Assembly: GCA_030407315.1 (NCBI GenBank)
Contig: JALQPE010001420.1
Coordinates: forward strand, 1 to 25,984
DNA: 25,984 nucleotides
Source of the DNA: Asparagopsis taxiformis
Taxonomy: Eukaryota > Rhodophyta > Florideophyceae > Bonnemaisoniales > Bonnemaisoniaceae
Direction: 5' to 3'
A program made the position numbers and the translations under genes. Within the stretch, counting starts at the first letter, position 1; each line of letters begins with the position of its first letter. Of this stretch, positions 25,366 to 25,984 are shown one piece after another. The notes under the pieces were generated by a model. That model searched no databases. It had not been told where the DNA came from and was given only the letters and a program-made list of their open reading frames with translations.

Positions 25366-25984
25366 CTACACCACCATCTCCTTACCAGATTCTTGTTTTT
25401 GGATATTTTTGATATAATACGATGGGTTTAACCCTTTTTGCTTTAAAGTGTTTGGCAAACGAATAGTCACTCTTATATCCGATCTCGGTAGCAATAGATT
25501 TGATTGAAAATGATCTGAACTTTTTTGTCGTTTTTGATACGTTTTAAGACATACTCGATGCGCAAATCATTGATATAATCGTTAAAGTTTTTTTGCTGAT
25601 GCTGGTTGATGATCTTTGATAAATAGGTAGCGTTGGTTTTTACTTTTTTGGCTACTGATCGCAGGTTACAATCGGATCGTAAATAGAATTCCTGAGTTCT
25701 AATTTTGCCAATCCTTTTAATACATCGGTCACCGTATCATCATCAATCACAATTTCTTTAGCAATTTCTTTTTTGTGTGATTGTTGGCGCTCTTTGGTTT
25801 CCAGGTCATTAATTTTTTGTAATAAATCATGAAACACTGCCTTATTCGATTTTTGCTTTTTACGATATATCCCTGCTCTATAAGCAGCATCAAAAAGCAA
25901 TACCCCAGCCGCAATATAGGAGTATGTTTGATACGCTCATTTTTTGATGTTGGATTTGTAAATCGGCAATCCCTCCTTTTAAAA
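25366..25984 (-). CDS. Membrane-bound TPR-AraC regulator, module 3, 5' part outside window, frameshifted
   Basis: Only the C-terminal third is inside. It has a linker (IADLQIQHQK), a damaged hydrophobic segment near 25880-25925, then KKQKSNKAVFHDLLQKINDL, VIIDDDTVTDVLKGLAKLEL, the AraC HTH with NDLRIEYVLKRI-like residues, SIKSIATEIGYKSDYSFAKH, and GLNPSYYIKNIQKQESGKEM before the TAG at 25366-25368. It shares the HTH ending and linker with the regulators of modules 1 and 2. Frame changes occur near 25440, 25530, 25695 and 25910. It heads module 3, before the A peptide at 24810-25001. Confidence 0.8.

Noticed and set aside
25199..25417. Two overlapping + strand reading frames of 64-72 codons
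   Set aside because: They consist of the dispersed TTCGGCAGGCTCAG repeats and the antisense of the regulator 3' end.

Overview
The window is AT-rich DNA from a member of the Bacteroidota, most likely a marine Flavobacteriaceae (Aquimarina- or Kordia-like; the genus is a guess). This rests on Bacteroidota-type promoters (TTG, then TAnnTTTG), flavobacterial signal peptides, membrane-anchored TPR/AraC-type regulators, and a pinensin-like class I lanthipeptide machinery whose dehydratase is split into two proteins. Almost every gene longer than about 600 bp has its conserved motifs spread over two or more frames, often switching at homopolymer runs. I read this mostly as uncorrected indels in the assembly, densest in the first 4.5 kb, rather than wholesale gene decay.

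Left part (1-12.5 kb, mostly + strand). A broken TPR-TM-AraC regulator runs off the left edge (1-761). It is followed by a 54-aa lanthipeptide-type precursor (886-1050), a broken S8 subtilisin-like protease with all three triad motifs visible, a secreted erythromycin-esterase-like protein, and a secreted protein with a C-terminal DinB-like domain. A second TPR-TM-AraC regulator follows (5922-7620). Then come a secreted protein with a TonB-like C-terminus (-), a small HTH protein (-), a Cys-rich lipoprotein (+) and an S9 prolyl-oligopeptidase-like peptidase (+).

Right part (12.7-26 kb, all - strand) is a peptide natural-product island, read from right to left. It consists of three repeated modules, each made of a membrane TPR-AraC regulator, a small type A precursor (leader with LKKLTIA, then a GG-like site), a terminator, and one or two type B precursors. 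Module 3: regulator (25366 to the edge), A peptide 24810-25001, B peptides 24448-24620 and 24240-24413, second LanC 22777-24011. Module 2: regulator 20927-22631, A peptide 20607-20777, B peptides 20230-20411 and 19936-20129. Module 1: regulator 18064-19762, A peptide 17724-17903, B peptide 17317-17517, LanC 15925-17134, LanB glutamylation protein 13660-15906, LanB elimination-domain protein 12776-13667. No transporter lies in the window.

The non-coding DNA is unusually informative. Each separately promoted precursor gene of the island has a 22-32 bp dyad centred 42.5-43.5 bp upstream of a TAnnTT-like -10 box. The two dyads of one module share arm sequence. All type B transcripts that begin after a gap carry a conserved leader element about 18-20 nt before the ATG. 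Two of the regulator genes share an identical promoter with an overlapping 19-bp dyad. Together this suggests several parallel peptide-regulator-operator circuits that feed one shared set of lanthipeptide-forming enzymes. The idea that the A peptides are the signals sensed by the periplasmic TPR domains is inference.
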